A DNA stretch of 64,000 bases from an uncultured Poribacteria bacterium (GCA_958295855.1 OY282383.1:5022329-5086328), one strand, 5' to 3'. Counted from the first letter of the stretch, positions 53,121-61,765 are shown. Made by a program: numbers and translations. Notes: generated by a model not told the origin, from the letters alone.

Positions 53121-53393
53121 CTATGCACATCTTGCTGTCGGGGCGGTGCCGCAAGGCCCGCCTACATATCATTGTAGGGGAAGGCCCCGTGCCTGCCCAT
53201 TGCCAAATACACTGTCCGGGCGGTGCCGCAAGGCCCGCCCGTATATCATTGTAGGGGCAGTGCCTTGTGCCTGCCTATTGCCAATGCAAAGCAGGCGTTT
53301 ATACCACTGCATTTTCTCCTTGCAATCCTTCCCTAATCCGTGTATAATTCGCGTTATCTAAATTCAATCACTGACAACACACGGAGAAAACAG
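53121..53393. repeat. Two direct 77-bp repeats with R5, plus ISP promoter
   Basis: Two direct copies of a 77-bp unit (53137-53213 and 53214-53290) begin GTCGGGGCGGTGCCGCAAGG / GTCCGGGCGGTGCCGCAAGG and each ends in an R5 copy. The second runs into a decayed R2 (GCAAAGCAGG, about 53286-53295). The promoter for the next gene follows. Confidence 0.8.
53320..53348 (+). promoter_or_regulatory. Sigma70-type promoter for the type ISP enzyme
   Basis: TTGCAA (53320-53325), 17-base spacer, TATAAT (53343-53348). The start codon at 53394 with GGAG before it gives a leader of about 40 nt. Confidence 0.65.
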
Positions 53394-56300
53394 ATGCCAC
53401 ATCTCAACATCAAACCGACACACAAGCCCATCAAAAACTACTACGCAGAACTCGACACCTACACAAAAATCGGGGCAGAACATGAAGGCACCGTCCGAAC
53501 CGCATTCCAAAGTCTCCTCCAACACTATTGCAGACAGGTAGACCTCATTCTCGTGTGCGAAAAGACACGCCACACAAAACAGAACAGACGCATCCGGCTA
53601 GATGGCGAAGTCGTCGATGCGTTCGGTTTGCCACACGGCCACTGGGAAGCAAAAGATACACAGGACGCTCTCTCCACCGAAGCACAGAAGAAATCGGAAG
53701 CCGGGTATCCGTTCAAAAATATCATCATTCAATCGCCCACCCATGCCCTCCTCTATCAAAACGGCACCCTCCGCCTTGATGTAGACATGAGCGAACCGGA
53801 AAATCTTATCCATCTGCTGGACACCTTCTTTGGGTATCAGGAAGAAAACATCGCCGATTGGTATGCCGCCGTTGACGAATTCAAAGAGAAGGTGCCGGTG
53901 CTTGGGCGTGGTGTCGCGAAGCGCATCCAAAGCGAGCGGCGAGATAACCCCTCTTTTCGGGAGGCGTTTACGAATTTCCATCGGCAGTGCCAAGCGGCCA
54001 TTAACCCAAACCTCACTGCGGCAGAGGTAGAGGAGATGCTCATCCAACACCTACTCACCGAGCGGATTTTTCGCACCATCTTTGACAATCCCGATTTTAC
54101 GAACAGGAACATCATCGCCGTTGAAATTGAGAAGGTTATCCGTATCCTCACGCACCGCTCCCTGAGTCGTTCCGAGTTCCTCCGGCCCTTGGATGCGTTC
54201 TACGTTGCGATTGAGAAAACCGCCGCGACCCTCACTGACTACTCACAGAAACAGCATTTCCTTAACACCGTCTACGAGCAGTTCTTTCAGGGATTTTCCG
54301 CTGATGTTGCAGATACACACGGCATCGTCTATACGCCACAACCGATTGTGGACTTCATGGTGAACAGTGTTGAGCATCTCCTCAAAACAGAATTCGGGCG
54401 TTCGCTATCAGATACGGGGGTTCACATCATCGATCCGTTCGTCGGCACCGGCAACTTTATCGTGCGCCTGATGCAAGACATTCAGGGCAGAAGGTTGCCG
54501 CAGAAATACCGCGAGGAACTGCACTGCAATGAGGTGATGCTGCTCCCCTACTACATCGCGAATCTCAACATTGAACACGCCTATTTTGAGAGAACCGGCA
54601 CCTACGAGCCGTTCCCGCATATCTGCTTCGTCGATACTTTTGATACCTTCGGCTTGATGGATGCACCGCACGAAACCGGGGAATTTTCCTATTTCACGCC
54701 CGAAAACACGCTGCGGGTTGAGGAGCAAAAAGAGACACCGATGTTTGTCGTTATCGGCAATCCGCCCTACAATGCTGGACAGAAAAACGAAAACGATAAC
54801 AACAAGAATCGGCAGCACGAGGCGGTCGATGCGCGGGTACGCGCGACGTACGCTGCAGCATCCAGCGCGCAGTTGAAAAATAAACTCTATGATCCCTATG
54901 TGAAGGCGATTCGGTGGGCAACAGATAAACTCGGCGATGAGGGCCTCGTCGTGTTTGTGACGAACAACAGTTTTGTTGACGCGCAGATGTTTGACGGCAT
55001 GCGGCGCCATCTCGCCGATGAGTTTGACATGCTCTATATTCTGGATTTAGGTGGGAACATCCGCAAAGGGCAGCCTGGGGACTCCAACGTGTTTGGGATT
55101 CAGGTTGGGGTGAGCATCAATATTCTCGTGAAGTCAAAACAGCACCGAGGACAGCCTGCGCGACTTCTCTATCACGGTGAAGTCGCAGATTTGAATAAAG
55201 AACGGACGTTTGCGTTTTTGGAAGAAAAGCAGCACTTAGGCGATGTAGCGTGGCAAGAGTTGATACCCGATAAACGGCATACGTGGCTCACGGAAGATGT
55301 CCACACCGACTTTGACACCTTTATTCCGATAGGGAGTAAGTCGGCAAAGGCGAGCAAAGGGGATGTGGAGGGAACGCTTTTTAAAACCTATAGCCTCGGT
55401 GTGATAACGAATCGCGATGCGTGGGCTTACAATTTCAACCGAGACGGACTTGCTGAGAACGTTCAGCGGATGAGTGACACTTACAACACGGAAGTGGATA
55501 GGTGGAAAAGACGAAAACACAAGCAGGCAAACCTTGATGATTTTGTGGTGTCTGATGATGCGAAAATCAAGTGGAGTTCTACCTTAAAACGGAAACTGAA
55601 AGGAGGGCAAACTGTAGAATTTGCAGAAACTAAAATTCGACAATCGCTCTACCGGCCATTCACAAAATCGCGGCTTTACTTCGATAGATTCATGATAGAC
55701 GGAATATGCGTGTTCCCATCTATCTTTCCGACCCCGGAAACCGAAAGGGAAAATCAGGTGATTTGTGTTGCGGGTATTGGTGATAGAAAAGGTTTTGGGT
55801 GTCTGACTACAAACAGGATTCCCAGCTCGGAATTAGGATTTGAAAAAACGCAGTGTTTCCCTTTCTACACCTACAATGAGGATGGCACAAATCGCCGCGA
55901 AAATATCACCGATTGGGCATTGGCACAGTTCCAATCGCATTACGAGGATAACACTATCAGCAAGTGGGACATCTTCCACTATACCTACGGACTCCTGCAT
56001 CACCCCAATTATCGCGAACGGTATGAGATGAATCTCAAGCGCGACTTGCCGCATATCCCCTTCGCCGAAGACTTCTGGGCTTATGCCAACGCCGGCGCGC
56101 AGCTCGCAGATTTGCACGTCAACTACGAGACACAGCCCGAATATGACAAACTCGAGCCGATTGAAACCCCGGGTATGCAGGTAGATTGGCACGTAGAGAG
56201 AATGAAATTCTCCAAAGATAAAACGCAGCTGCGTTACAACGACTTCCTCACCTTAGCGGGCATCCCTGCGGAGGTGTTTGCGTATCGGTTAGGAAACCGC

Positions 56301-56495
56301 TCTGCGTTGGAGTGGGTAGTGGATGGGTACCGTGTGAAGGTAGACAAACGGAGCGGCATCGTCAACGACCCAAATCGCGATGATGATGGGGAGTATATCC
56401 TCCGTTTGCTTGGCCAGGTAATCACAGTCAGTTTAGAGACAGTGAAGGTTATTGAAGGGTTACCTAAGGTAGTAGGCATACTCCGTATGCCGTGA
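53394..56495 (+). CDS. Type ISP-like restriction-modification enzyme
   Basis: A 1033-residue fused enzyme. The N-terminal nuclease-like part has GAEHEGTVRTAF (28-39), Asp near 75 and WEAK (84-87) as PD-(D/E)xK. An alpha-helical coupler follows. The N6 methylase has DPFVGTGNF (about 346) and catalytic NPPYNAG (about 456). The C-terminal recognition part contains YRPFTKSRLYFDRF, typical of the type ISP C-domain. No helicase region is present between nuclease and methylase, so it is shorter than LlaBIII-type enzymes. The last residues KVVGILRMP and stop are encoded by an R4-type repeat. It precedes the PIN/ATPase cassette by 130 bp. Confidence 0.88.
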   Translation: MPHLNIKPTHKPIKNYYAELDTYTKIGAEHEGTVRTAFQSLLQHYCRQVDLILVCEKTRHTKQNRRIRLDGEVVDAFGLPHGHWEAKDTQDALSTEAQKKSEAGYPFKNIIIQSPTHALLYQNGTLRLDVDMSEPENLIHLLDTFFGYQEENIADWYAAVDEFKEKVPVLGRGVAKRIQSERRDNPSFREAFTNFHRQCQAAINPNLTAAEVEEMLIQHLLTERIFRTIFDNPDFTNRNIIAVEIEKVIRILTHRSLSRSEFLRPLDAFYVAIEKTAATLTDYSQKQHFLNTVYEQFFQGFSADVADTHGIVYTPQPIVDFMVNSVEHLLKTEFGRSLSDTGVHIIDPFVGTGNFIVRLMQDIQGRRLPQKYREELHCNEVMLLPYYIANLNIEHAYFERTGTYEPFPHICFVDTFDTFGLMDAPHETGEFSYFTPENTLRVEEQKETPMFVVIGNPPYNAGQKNENDNNKNRQHEAVDARVRATYAAASSAQLKNKLYDPYVKAIRWATDKLGDEGLVVFVTNNSFVDAQMFDGMRRHLADEFDMLYILDLGGNIRKGQPGDSNVFGIQVGVSINILVKSKQHRGQPARLLYHGEVADLNKERTFAFLEEKQHLGDVAWQELIPDKRHTWLTEDVHTDFDTFIPIGSKSAKASKGDVEGTLFKTYSLGVITNRDAWAYNFNRDGLAENVQRMSDTYNTEVDRWKRRKHKQANLDDFVVSDDAKIKWSSTLKRKLKGGQTVEFAETKIRQSLYRPFTKSRLYFDRFMIDGICVFPSIFPTPETERENQVICVAGIGDRKGFGCLTTNRIPSSELGFEKTQCFPFYTYNEDGTNRRENITDWALAQFQSHYEDNTISKWDIFHYTYGLLHHPNYRERYEMNLKRDLPHIPFAEDFWAYANAGAQLADLHVNYETQPEYDKLEPIETPGMQVDWHVERMKFSKDKTQLRYNDFLTLAGIPAEVFAYRLGNRSALEWVVDGYRVKVDKRSGIVNDPNRDDDGEYILRLLGQVITVSLETVKVIEGLPKVVGILRMP

Positions 56496-56625
56496 CAAAG
56501 TCGTAGGAGACCTCCGTATGCCGTGACCTCAGAAATATCTTTTCTCCTTGAAAAATTAATGCGTTTCGTTTACAATTACATGAACGCGAGCCTTTAATTT
56601 CGACTATTTTGTCGACAGAGGTGCC
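56496..56625. repeat. R4 variants and cassette promoter
   Basis: Two R4 variants (CTCCGTATGCC at about 56480-56491 and 56512-56522) join the ISP 3' end to the promoter of the following operon. Confidence 0.7.
56548..56576 (+). promoter_or_regulatory. Sigma70-type promoter of the PIN/ATPase cassette
   Basis: TTGAAA (56548-56553), 17-base spacer, TACAAT (56571-56576), about 50 bases before the first gene at 56626. No further promoter is obvious inside the cassette. Confidence 0.6.
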
Positions 56626-57081
56626 ATGAACTGCAAACGCCGGTTACTTATCCTATCGTGTTCACAGCGGAAACACGCTTCTCCTGAGCCGCTACCTGCG
56701 ATTGAGAGATACAACGGTCCGCTATTTTTCGTCTTACGTCGTTTTCTTCGTGAAAGTCCGCGTCAGGCAAAGCAACTAGATGTGTACATCTTATCTGCTG
56801 CCCATGGGCTTATCCCTGGGGAATTCCTAACGCCATTGTATGACCAAAAGATGGATGCGTTGCGTGTTGTGGCGTTGCGGCCGCAAGTCAAGACGATGTT
56901 TTCAGACATCCTACGAGCCAACTATGCTTCAATCTGTTTTGTGCTTGGGAAGACGTACCTTAAGGTATTTGAGGGCTTGCAACAATTAGTTCCGGTGGGT
57001 ATAGACTCACTTGTGGCTTCCGGTCCGATGGGCAAAAAACAGGTTCAGTTAAAAAAATGGCTGTGGGGAGGACACCAATGA
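56626..57081 (+). CDS. DUF6884-like protein (YaaA/ArcS C-terminal-like motif)
   Basis: A 151-residue protein, first of the cassette. The opening LLILSCSQRKH (6-16) followed by ERYNGPLFFVLRRFL and VYILSAAHGLIPGEFLTPLYDQKM is the pattern of the DUF6884 family. The SCSxRK element resembles the PC(S/A)xxK line of ArcS C-terminal domains and the ArcS-like protein at 38.2 kb. By fold such proteins may be related to DNA-glycosylase-like or YaaA-like domains; that is inference. The stop overlaps the next ATG by 4 bp (ATGA), a sign of coupled translation. Confidence 0.65.
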   Translation: MNCKRRLLILSCSQRKHASPEPLPAIERYNGPLFFVLRRFLRESPRQAKQLDVYILSAAHGLIPGEFLTPLYDQKMDALRVVALRPQVKTMFSDILRANYASICFVLGKTYLKVFEGLQQLVPVGIDSLVASGPMGKKQVQLKKWLWGGHQ

Positions 57082-57425
57082 TTATCGAAGTGTTTGAATC
57101 CGCTAACGACGAAGCTACTATTGAAATCGAAATAGACAATGTTGATGTGTCCCGCGTTCTACCATTTCGTGAAAATGTTGGAGAACGCATCGCAAAGGAA
57201 AAACTGAAAACATTGTTAACTGAAGTAGGGCCTATTGAAGCTGTAAATCCGGACGAACCGGAAAACTATTATGCCCAGAATGTTCCCGTTTGGCAGGATG
57301 GCGATATCGGGACTGAAAAGACTACTCTGATGGATATTCCACACCACATCAGGCTCCGTGTTGTGTTGGAAGGTGTTCTACAGAAGTACGGTACATCCGA
57401 TAACCTGCAAATCCGAATTAGTTGA
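57078..57425 (+). CDS. Hypothetical protein, cassette gene 2
   Basis: A 115-residue acidic protein starting MIIEVFESANDEATIEIEID with GGGGAGG 8 nt before the ATG. It shows alternating beta strands (about 1-30), a helix with KEKLKTLLTEV (about 40-52) and a late helical line HIRLRVVLEGVLQKYG (about 89-104). No known family is recognised. Four-bp overlap with the upstream gene and a 9-bp gap to the PIN gene put it in the same operon. Confidence 0.7.
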   Translation: MIIEVFESANDEATIEIEIDNVDVSRVLPFRENVGERIAKEKLKTLLTEVGPIEAVNPDEPENYYAQNVPVWQDGDIGTEKTTLMDIPHHIRLRVVLEGVLQKYGTSDNLQIRIS

Positions 57426-57434
57426 GGGACTTCA

Positions 57435-58562
57435 ATGGCGTTTCTTTCGCTTGATGAATTTACATCTTCACCAGATGCTCGGTTTTTTAAAGGCACTTGG
57501 ATTGTTGAATATCACGACCGAACTCACTTGCCCAAAGGTACCTACCTTGATCTTGGAAAGGTTGAAATTGAGGGATGTACACCAGACGGAAACAGTTTTT
57601 TCCGGTTTCATCCTCCGTCTCGGGGGTGCCTAAAACAATGTATCCATGACGCATGGAAAGATGAAAACTCAAATGAAAAAACGGAGACTAATGCGGTTAA
57701 AGTTATCCTAGACCAACTCGGCGAATCCATGGTTAGATTGGGGATTTTGCAACCGCATTTTGAAATATCAGACTGTAAATTTATTACTGAACGCCCATTT
57801 GCGGTTGTTGTTCTGGATACAAATGCCTTACGCAATGGTGCGGTTCGCCATTTACAAGAACAATTTCCCACAACACAACTATGGATTATCATTCCCACTG
57901 TCACCCTGATGGAAATTGGAGAAAAGGCTGCAACTATAAAGAGTAGAGCCAACGACAATCCTAGGCCAAGCAATAGTGCCCTTATTCGGAGTCGTCCGCA
58001 AGTAACAATTGCGTCTCAAGCAGTGAAATGGATTAGAGAGCGTTTTCCAACCGAGACTTTAGAACTCGTGCCAGAACTGCTTCGGGCTTTTCGTGGGTAC
58101 GAAACAAGAAGAGATGACGCTTATAAAGAGCCAGATCGAATTTCTATCAATGATCGCTTAATCTTGGAGGGAATTAAAGATCTGCGTCGCCAGCGCAATT
58201 TACCGGAAGGTGTCTATTTAATGTCTGGAGATAAAGACATGTCTTGGCTTGCTCGGCTTGAAGGAATCCAAACAATTTACCCAGATCTGCCAGATATTCA
58301 AGGAGCTTCCGATGGCATCAATTCCACTCGATATTCCGCTGAATCTCAAACCGACGTTGTATGTTCTATTCATCGTTTCTTGTGGGATTTAACCCATGTC
58401 TTTAGCAAAATTCGCGTGAGGAAGTGTTCAGACAACTTGCAAAAGTGTGAAAAATTGGAGCTTTTCTACTACTATCCAACCAAACTTGTAAACGATTGGG
58501 TTGATGATAAACTGGAGGTGACAGGGAGCCTTGGATCCAGTTCTACTGCCGAGACTTTTTGA
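57435..58562 (+). CDS. PIN-domain nuclease with N-terminal extension, cassette gene 3
   Basis: A 375-residue protein. Residues about 122-285 form a PIN ribonuclease domain with all four expected acidic positions: D128 in VVLDTNAL, E160 in TLMEIGE, D240 in SINDRLI and D266 in SGDKDM. PIN domains cut single-stranded RNA or structured nucleic acids with Mg or Mn. The first about 120 residues (mixed alpha/beta, WIVEYHDRTH) and the last about 85 are additional and unrecognised. It is far longer than VapC toxins and has no VapB-like partner. It overlaps the next gene by 32 bp. Confidence 0.78.
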   Translation: MAFLSLDEFTSSPDARFFKGTWIVEYHDRTHLPKGTYLDLGKVEIEGCTPDGNSFFRFHPPSRGCLKQCIHDAWKDENSNEKTETNAVKVILDQLGESMVRLGILQPHFEISDCKFITERPFAVVVLDTNALRNGAVRHLQEQFPTTQLWIIIPTVTLMEIGEKAATIKSRANDNPRPSNSALIRSRPQVTIASQAVKWIRERFPTETLELVPELLRAFRGYETRRDDAYKEPDRISINDRLILEGIKDLRRQRNLPEGVYLMSGDKDMSWLARLEGIQTIYPDLPDIQGASDGINSTRYSAESQTDVVCSIHRFLWDLTHVFSKIRVRKCSDNLQKCEKLELFYYYPTKLVNDWVDDKLEVTGSLGSSSTAETF

Positions 58563-59400
58563 TGTTCTCGATCTATTGGCAGTTAAATCTGCACCAGTGA
58601 CAAGGGACGATTTGAACATCAAGCGGCCTGTCACAAAGAAGCACTTTTCAGGAATTGGACGAGTGCTTGAAGGGTTTCAAGTAGCACAGCGTGAGGGCGA
58701 GTTGTTAGTTCCGAGTGCAGATCTAAACACGTTCGTCGAGTACTGGGAAGCTGCCGATCTGGAGGGGATAAACGCTTTCTTTTGCCGTTATCCGCCCTAC
58801 GATACGTTTTTGCATTTTTTAAGGAGCGAAAAGTCTATTGCCGTTCCACCGAGAACGAACCCTGAGGCACGGCATAAAATGGGGGAACAGTTGCGGAAAA
58901 ATAAAATCAGGTTAACCTTTGTCGGCATTGATACGTTTAAATGGTGGGGAATGGCAGTCGGCCAAGTTTATCTATCTCACATCGGTGATGGGAACATTTA
59001 TTGGGGCGGCGAGCACCCTAGGCTTGATACCTTTGAGAAAAGCGTTCACTCCCATTACAAAGAGATGCGACCGGCAGATGGCTTTGCTAATGTCGGACAA
59101 CTGGCAGACCGGGTCTGTCGTGAACTCAAGATTCCGTTTAGCAGGTTTGAGGATTTCTTCGTTCAATTATGTCTGCAACGACGCGGTTATATGACATCTA
59201 CCTCTCTTGTTCGTCCGCCAACCAATAAATCATTGGTTCAAACGCTTTTATCGCGTTCTCAGGCAAAACGGACCGATGGCCTGATTGAATGGACAGACAA
59301 ACGCTTTATGGAAGATGGTGTCTTCATCAGTGGACGGAGTGTGAAAATGGTAAAATTCCAGCCGGTTAAGGTAATGGCTTGTCAACAGGAGGTCCCCTAA
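58531..59400 (+). CDS. Hypothetical winged-helix-like protein, cassette gene 4
   Basis: A 289-residue protein starting at TTG 58531 with GGGAG before it. The first about 60 residues (LFDVLDLLAVKSAPVTRDDL..., then GRVLEGFQVAQREGELLVPS) look like a winged helix. A second such unit may lie near 215-265 (FEDFFVQLCLQRRGYMTST). The middle contains a Trp/Gly-rich segment (FKWWGMAVGQVYLSH). No enzyme motif is visible. A DNA-binding or adaptor role for the ATPase downstream is a guess. The stop and next start share one base (TAATG). Confidence 0.6.
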   Translation: MDPVLLPRLFDVLDLLAVKSAPVTRDDLNIKRPVTKKHFSGIGRVLEGFQVAQREGELLVPSADLNTFVEYWEAADLEGINAFFCRYPPYDTFLHFLRSEKSIAVPPRTNPEARHKMGEQLRKNKIRLTFVGIDTFKWWGMAVGQVYLSHIGDGNIYWGGEHPRLDTFEKSVHSHYKEMRPADGFANVGQLADRVCRELKIPFSRFEDFFVQLCLQRRGYMTSTSLVRPPTNKSLVQTLLSRSQAKRTDGLIEWTDKRFMEDGVFISGRSVKMVKFQPVKVMACQQEVP

Positions 59401-60617
59401 TGAGTACTTCAAATCTGAATGACCTCACTCTTGACGGTGTACGTAAAGAGTTCAGTCGAAAGATACCCAAAAATCCGTACGAAAAATTCTTCCTCTTATC
59501 GAACCCCTTTCCTGTCCTTGGGCAATTTTACGGAATTTGCGTCGATCAAGAGGCGGTAAAAAGCAAATTTACGCGAGTACTACGTGATTTTTATCCGGAC
59601 TCACAGTCACAAATCATGACGATGCTCGGTAGCACAGGCGCAGGCAAAACCAATCTGTTGCGGTTTTTGGAACAAACACTTAGAAGTTGGCGAGAACCCA
59701 GTCCCGAAAATAGGGCAATTATAGACCTGTTTACGGTGTTTGTCGAACAACCACAAGGGAGTTATCTAGAGATACATCGTCAAATCATTAGCCAATTCGG
59801 CGCGATGTTTTTTACAGAATTCTTCTCAATAGTCCGACAGCGTAAAATAGATCTATCCAAACTTCCATCTAAATTGTCCGGAATAAACCCGGAGTTAATT
59901 CGAGCACTAACTCACATCACACGGAGAGAATTTGGTCAATTACCTTTACCAGATGCCTCTTTGCACGAACTACAACCATATCGGATACTAGAAAACTGGC
60001 TACAAGGCGTAAAACTTACCGCCGGTGAAAAAAAGCAGTTGGGTAATGTTTCAGCAGATGTTGGGAAGTCCTCCACGGTCGCAATTAAGTTTCTTTCCGA
60101 CCTTGTTAAGATCTTTTTGCATGTTGGGATTTTTAAAGGGGTCATTATATTGATTGATGAGTTTGAGAAGGCATTTTCGGGACTATCCCCAACAAGCCAA
60201 GCACAGTACGCCCAAGATTTGCGGAATCTGTTTGACAGTCACCCGAAAGGCGTTGTGTTTGTCGTTGCTACCGCTCCAATTGCGGAACGACTTCAGCAGA
60301 TTTCGCCTGCGCTCCAGCGCCGGTTGGGAACAGGCGTTCAAATCGCTCCGATTTCTGATGAGGATGCCGCGTTGGAGTATGCGCAGGCTTACATTCATTG
60401 GGGACAGGTTGAGTTTGAAAAAAAAATGAATTGCGAGGTTTGTTTACCCAAGGATTGTCCAGACGCGGATAAACCTTACTATCCACTGACTGAAGCTAAG
60501 GTTAAGGAAGTTTACAACAGATTAAAGGATACATACGGTGCTGAAAATGTCATTCCCGGCGGGCTGCTCCCAGAGTTAAATCTCTTACTTTATCAGCGTG
60601 TATATGAGGAGAAGTAA
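59400..60617 (+). CDS. ORC/Cdc6-type AAA+ ATPase, cassette gene 5
   Basis: A 405-residue P-loop ATPase. Walker A GSTGAGKT is at 77-84, Walker B GVIILIDEFEKA at 247-258, a sensor-like VVATAP follows near 283, and RRLGTG (about 300) is a candidate arginine finger. The layout matches the AAA+ ATPases found in BREX and other defence loci rather than SMC or helicase types. A Cys pair CEVCLPKDC (about 347) could bind zinc. AGGAGGT precedes the ATG. It probably provides the energy or switching step for the cassette. Confidence 0.78.
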   Translation: MSTSNLNDLTLDGVRKEFSRKIPKNPYEKFFLLSNPFPVLGQFYGICVDQEAVKSKFTRVLRDFYPDSQSQIMTMLGSTGAGKTNLLRFLEQTLRSWREPSPENRAIIDLFTVFVEQPQGSYLEIHRQIISQFGAMFFTEFFSIVRQRKIDLSKLPSKLSGINPELIRALTHITRREFGQLPLPDASLHELQPYRILENWLQGVKLTAGEKKQLGNVSADVGKSSTVAIKFLSDLVKIFLHVGIFKGVIILIDEFEKAFSGLSPTSQAQYAQDLRNLFDSHPKGVVFVVATAPIAERLQQISPALQRRLGTGVQIAPISDEDAALEYAQAYIHWGQVEFEKKMNCEVCLPKDCPDADKPYYPLTEAKVKEVYNRLKDTYGAENVIPGGLLPELNLLLYQRVYEEK

Positions 60618-60619
60618 CG

Positions 60620-61003
60620 GTGCTATCCCATACTCGGAAAATTGGTGCTTCAGAAATCGAAACGCCTGCATTACTTGCTAGTTATCGCATCTCCGATGTT
60701 GGTATCGGAAGTTTAGCACCGCTTGCTCGTAATGGAAGTAAGCGCACAGTAATTGATATTATCTGCACAGTAAGACAACTGCTTCCAGAGGCACTTTCTT
60801 ACCTAGACTATCTTGAAGACCGGGATGGGAAAAACCATATTCATCGCCGGGCATGTCATAATCTATACGCATTCAACTTTGAGGCGAACCGAGTACGCGA
60901 AGAAAAGAAATTGAATACGCTCGAAACCTTCATTGAATGTCGAATGAAAAGTACTGTCTATCAAAAAATTTTTCAGTATGCAACAAAAAAGGCACAATCA
61001 TAA
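60620..61003 (+). CDS. Hypothetical protein, cassette gene 6
   Basis: A 127-residue, mostly helical protein starting at GTG 60620, two bases after the ATPase stop. It has DIICTVRQLLPEALSYLDYL (about 49-68), an HRR... basic stretch and a C-terminal line ECRMKSTVYQKIFQYATKKA. No family recognised. Its stop is followed immediately by the ATG of the SIS gene. By position it is the last member of the cassette. Confidence 0.65.
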   Translation: MLSHTRKIGASEIETPALLASYRISDVGIGSLAPLARNGSKRTVIDIICTVRQLLPEALSYLDYLEDRDGKNHIHRRACHNLYAFNFEANRVREEKKLNTLETFIECRMKSTVYQKIFQYATKKAQS

Positions 61004-61765
61004 ATGTCCCATCTACGTTATCTACAAATTGCTCAGGATGTTCTCAAACGGATTGAGGCCACCCAAACCGATGCGATTGCACAAGCCGCCGAAATATGCG
61101 CGGAGACAATAGCAGAAGACGGCCTCGTCTACCTGTTCGGTTCTGGGCACTCCCGCATGGCAGTGGAAGAGATTTTCCCGCGCTACGGGAGCTTCCCCGG
61201 GTTCTACCCGATCGTTGAACTCGCGGTGACGTTCCACAACCAAGTTGTCGGTTGCAACGGACAACGCCAAGCACTTTTTTTAGAAAACATCTCAGGGTAC
61301 GCAGAGGTGATTTTACGAAACTTTAATTTCGGTTCCAACGATTGCATGATTGTCTTTTCTAACTCTGGCACGAACGTTCTGCCGATCGAAATAGCGATGG
61401 TGGCGCAGGCGAGAAACCTTCCTGTCACCGCGGTCACTTCTGTCGCGCACAGTCAGGCATCTGCCTCAAAACATGCCTCCGGCAAACGGCTGTTTGAAAT
61501 CGCCGACCTGACGATTGATAACTGCAATCCGCCGGGGGATGCTGTGGTGAACATCCCGAATTTGGATTATCCGGTCGGCCCGACTTCCAGTATCGGTACC
61601 CTGTCCATTTGCAATGCGATAAAATGCCGGGTAGCACAACTGCTCACAGAACGCGGCAAACCACCTGTTGTGCTGACCAGTTCCCATTTCCTTGGTGCTG
61701 AAGAATCGGCGAAGCAGATCGAAAGAGCATATCACGATTACAAAGCTCGCGTACAGGGAAGCTAA
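61004..61765 (+). CDS. SIS-domain sugar isomerase-like protein (UPF0309 type)
   Basis: A 253-residue phosphosugar-binding protein. The SIS lines are YLFGSGHSRMAVEE (about 44-57) and IVFSNSGTNVLPIEIA (about 117-132), followed by TAVTSVAHS; these bind phosphosugar. The length and N-terminus fit the UPF0309 group related to GmhA. Substrate unknown. The ATG directly abuts the stop of the last cassette gene, so it may be read through from that operon, though by function it looks like a housekeeping or sugar gene. Confidence 0.85.
   Translation: MSHLRYLQIAQDVLKRIEATQTDAIAQAAEICAETIAEDGLVYLFGSGHSRMAVEEIFPRYGSFPGFYPIVELAVTFHNQVVGCNGQRQALFLENISGYAEVILRNFNFGSNDCMIVFSNSGTNVLPIEIAMVAQARNLPVTAVTSVAHSQASASKHASGKRLFEIADLTIDNCNPPGDAVVNIPNLDYPVGPTSSIGTLSICNAIKCRVAQLLTERGKPPVVLTSSHFLGAEESAKQIERAYHDYKARVQGS

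Noticed and set aside
57435..58562. VapBC-type toxin-antitoxin pair
   Set aside because: The PIN protein is about three times the VapC length and its upstream neighbour has no antitoxin-like DNA-binding motif; the operon has six genes.
38245..61003. Full Dpd (7-deazaguanine DNA) island
   Set aside because: No queC/D/E, DpdB-like or Dpd helicase genes are seen; the ArcS-like gene and the cassette are separated by unrelated housekeeping genes.
53394..61003. BREX or DISARM locus
   Set aside because: There is an adenine methylase and an AAA+ ATPase, but no PglZ phosphatase, Lon-like protease, DrmB or SNF2 helicase in the window.
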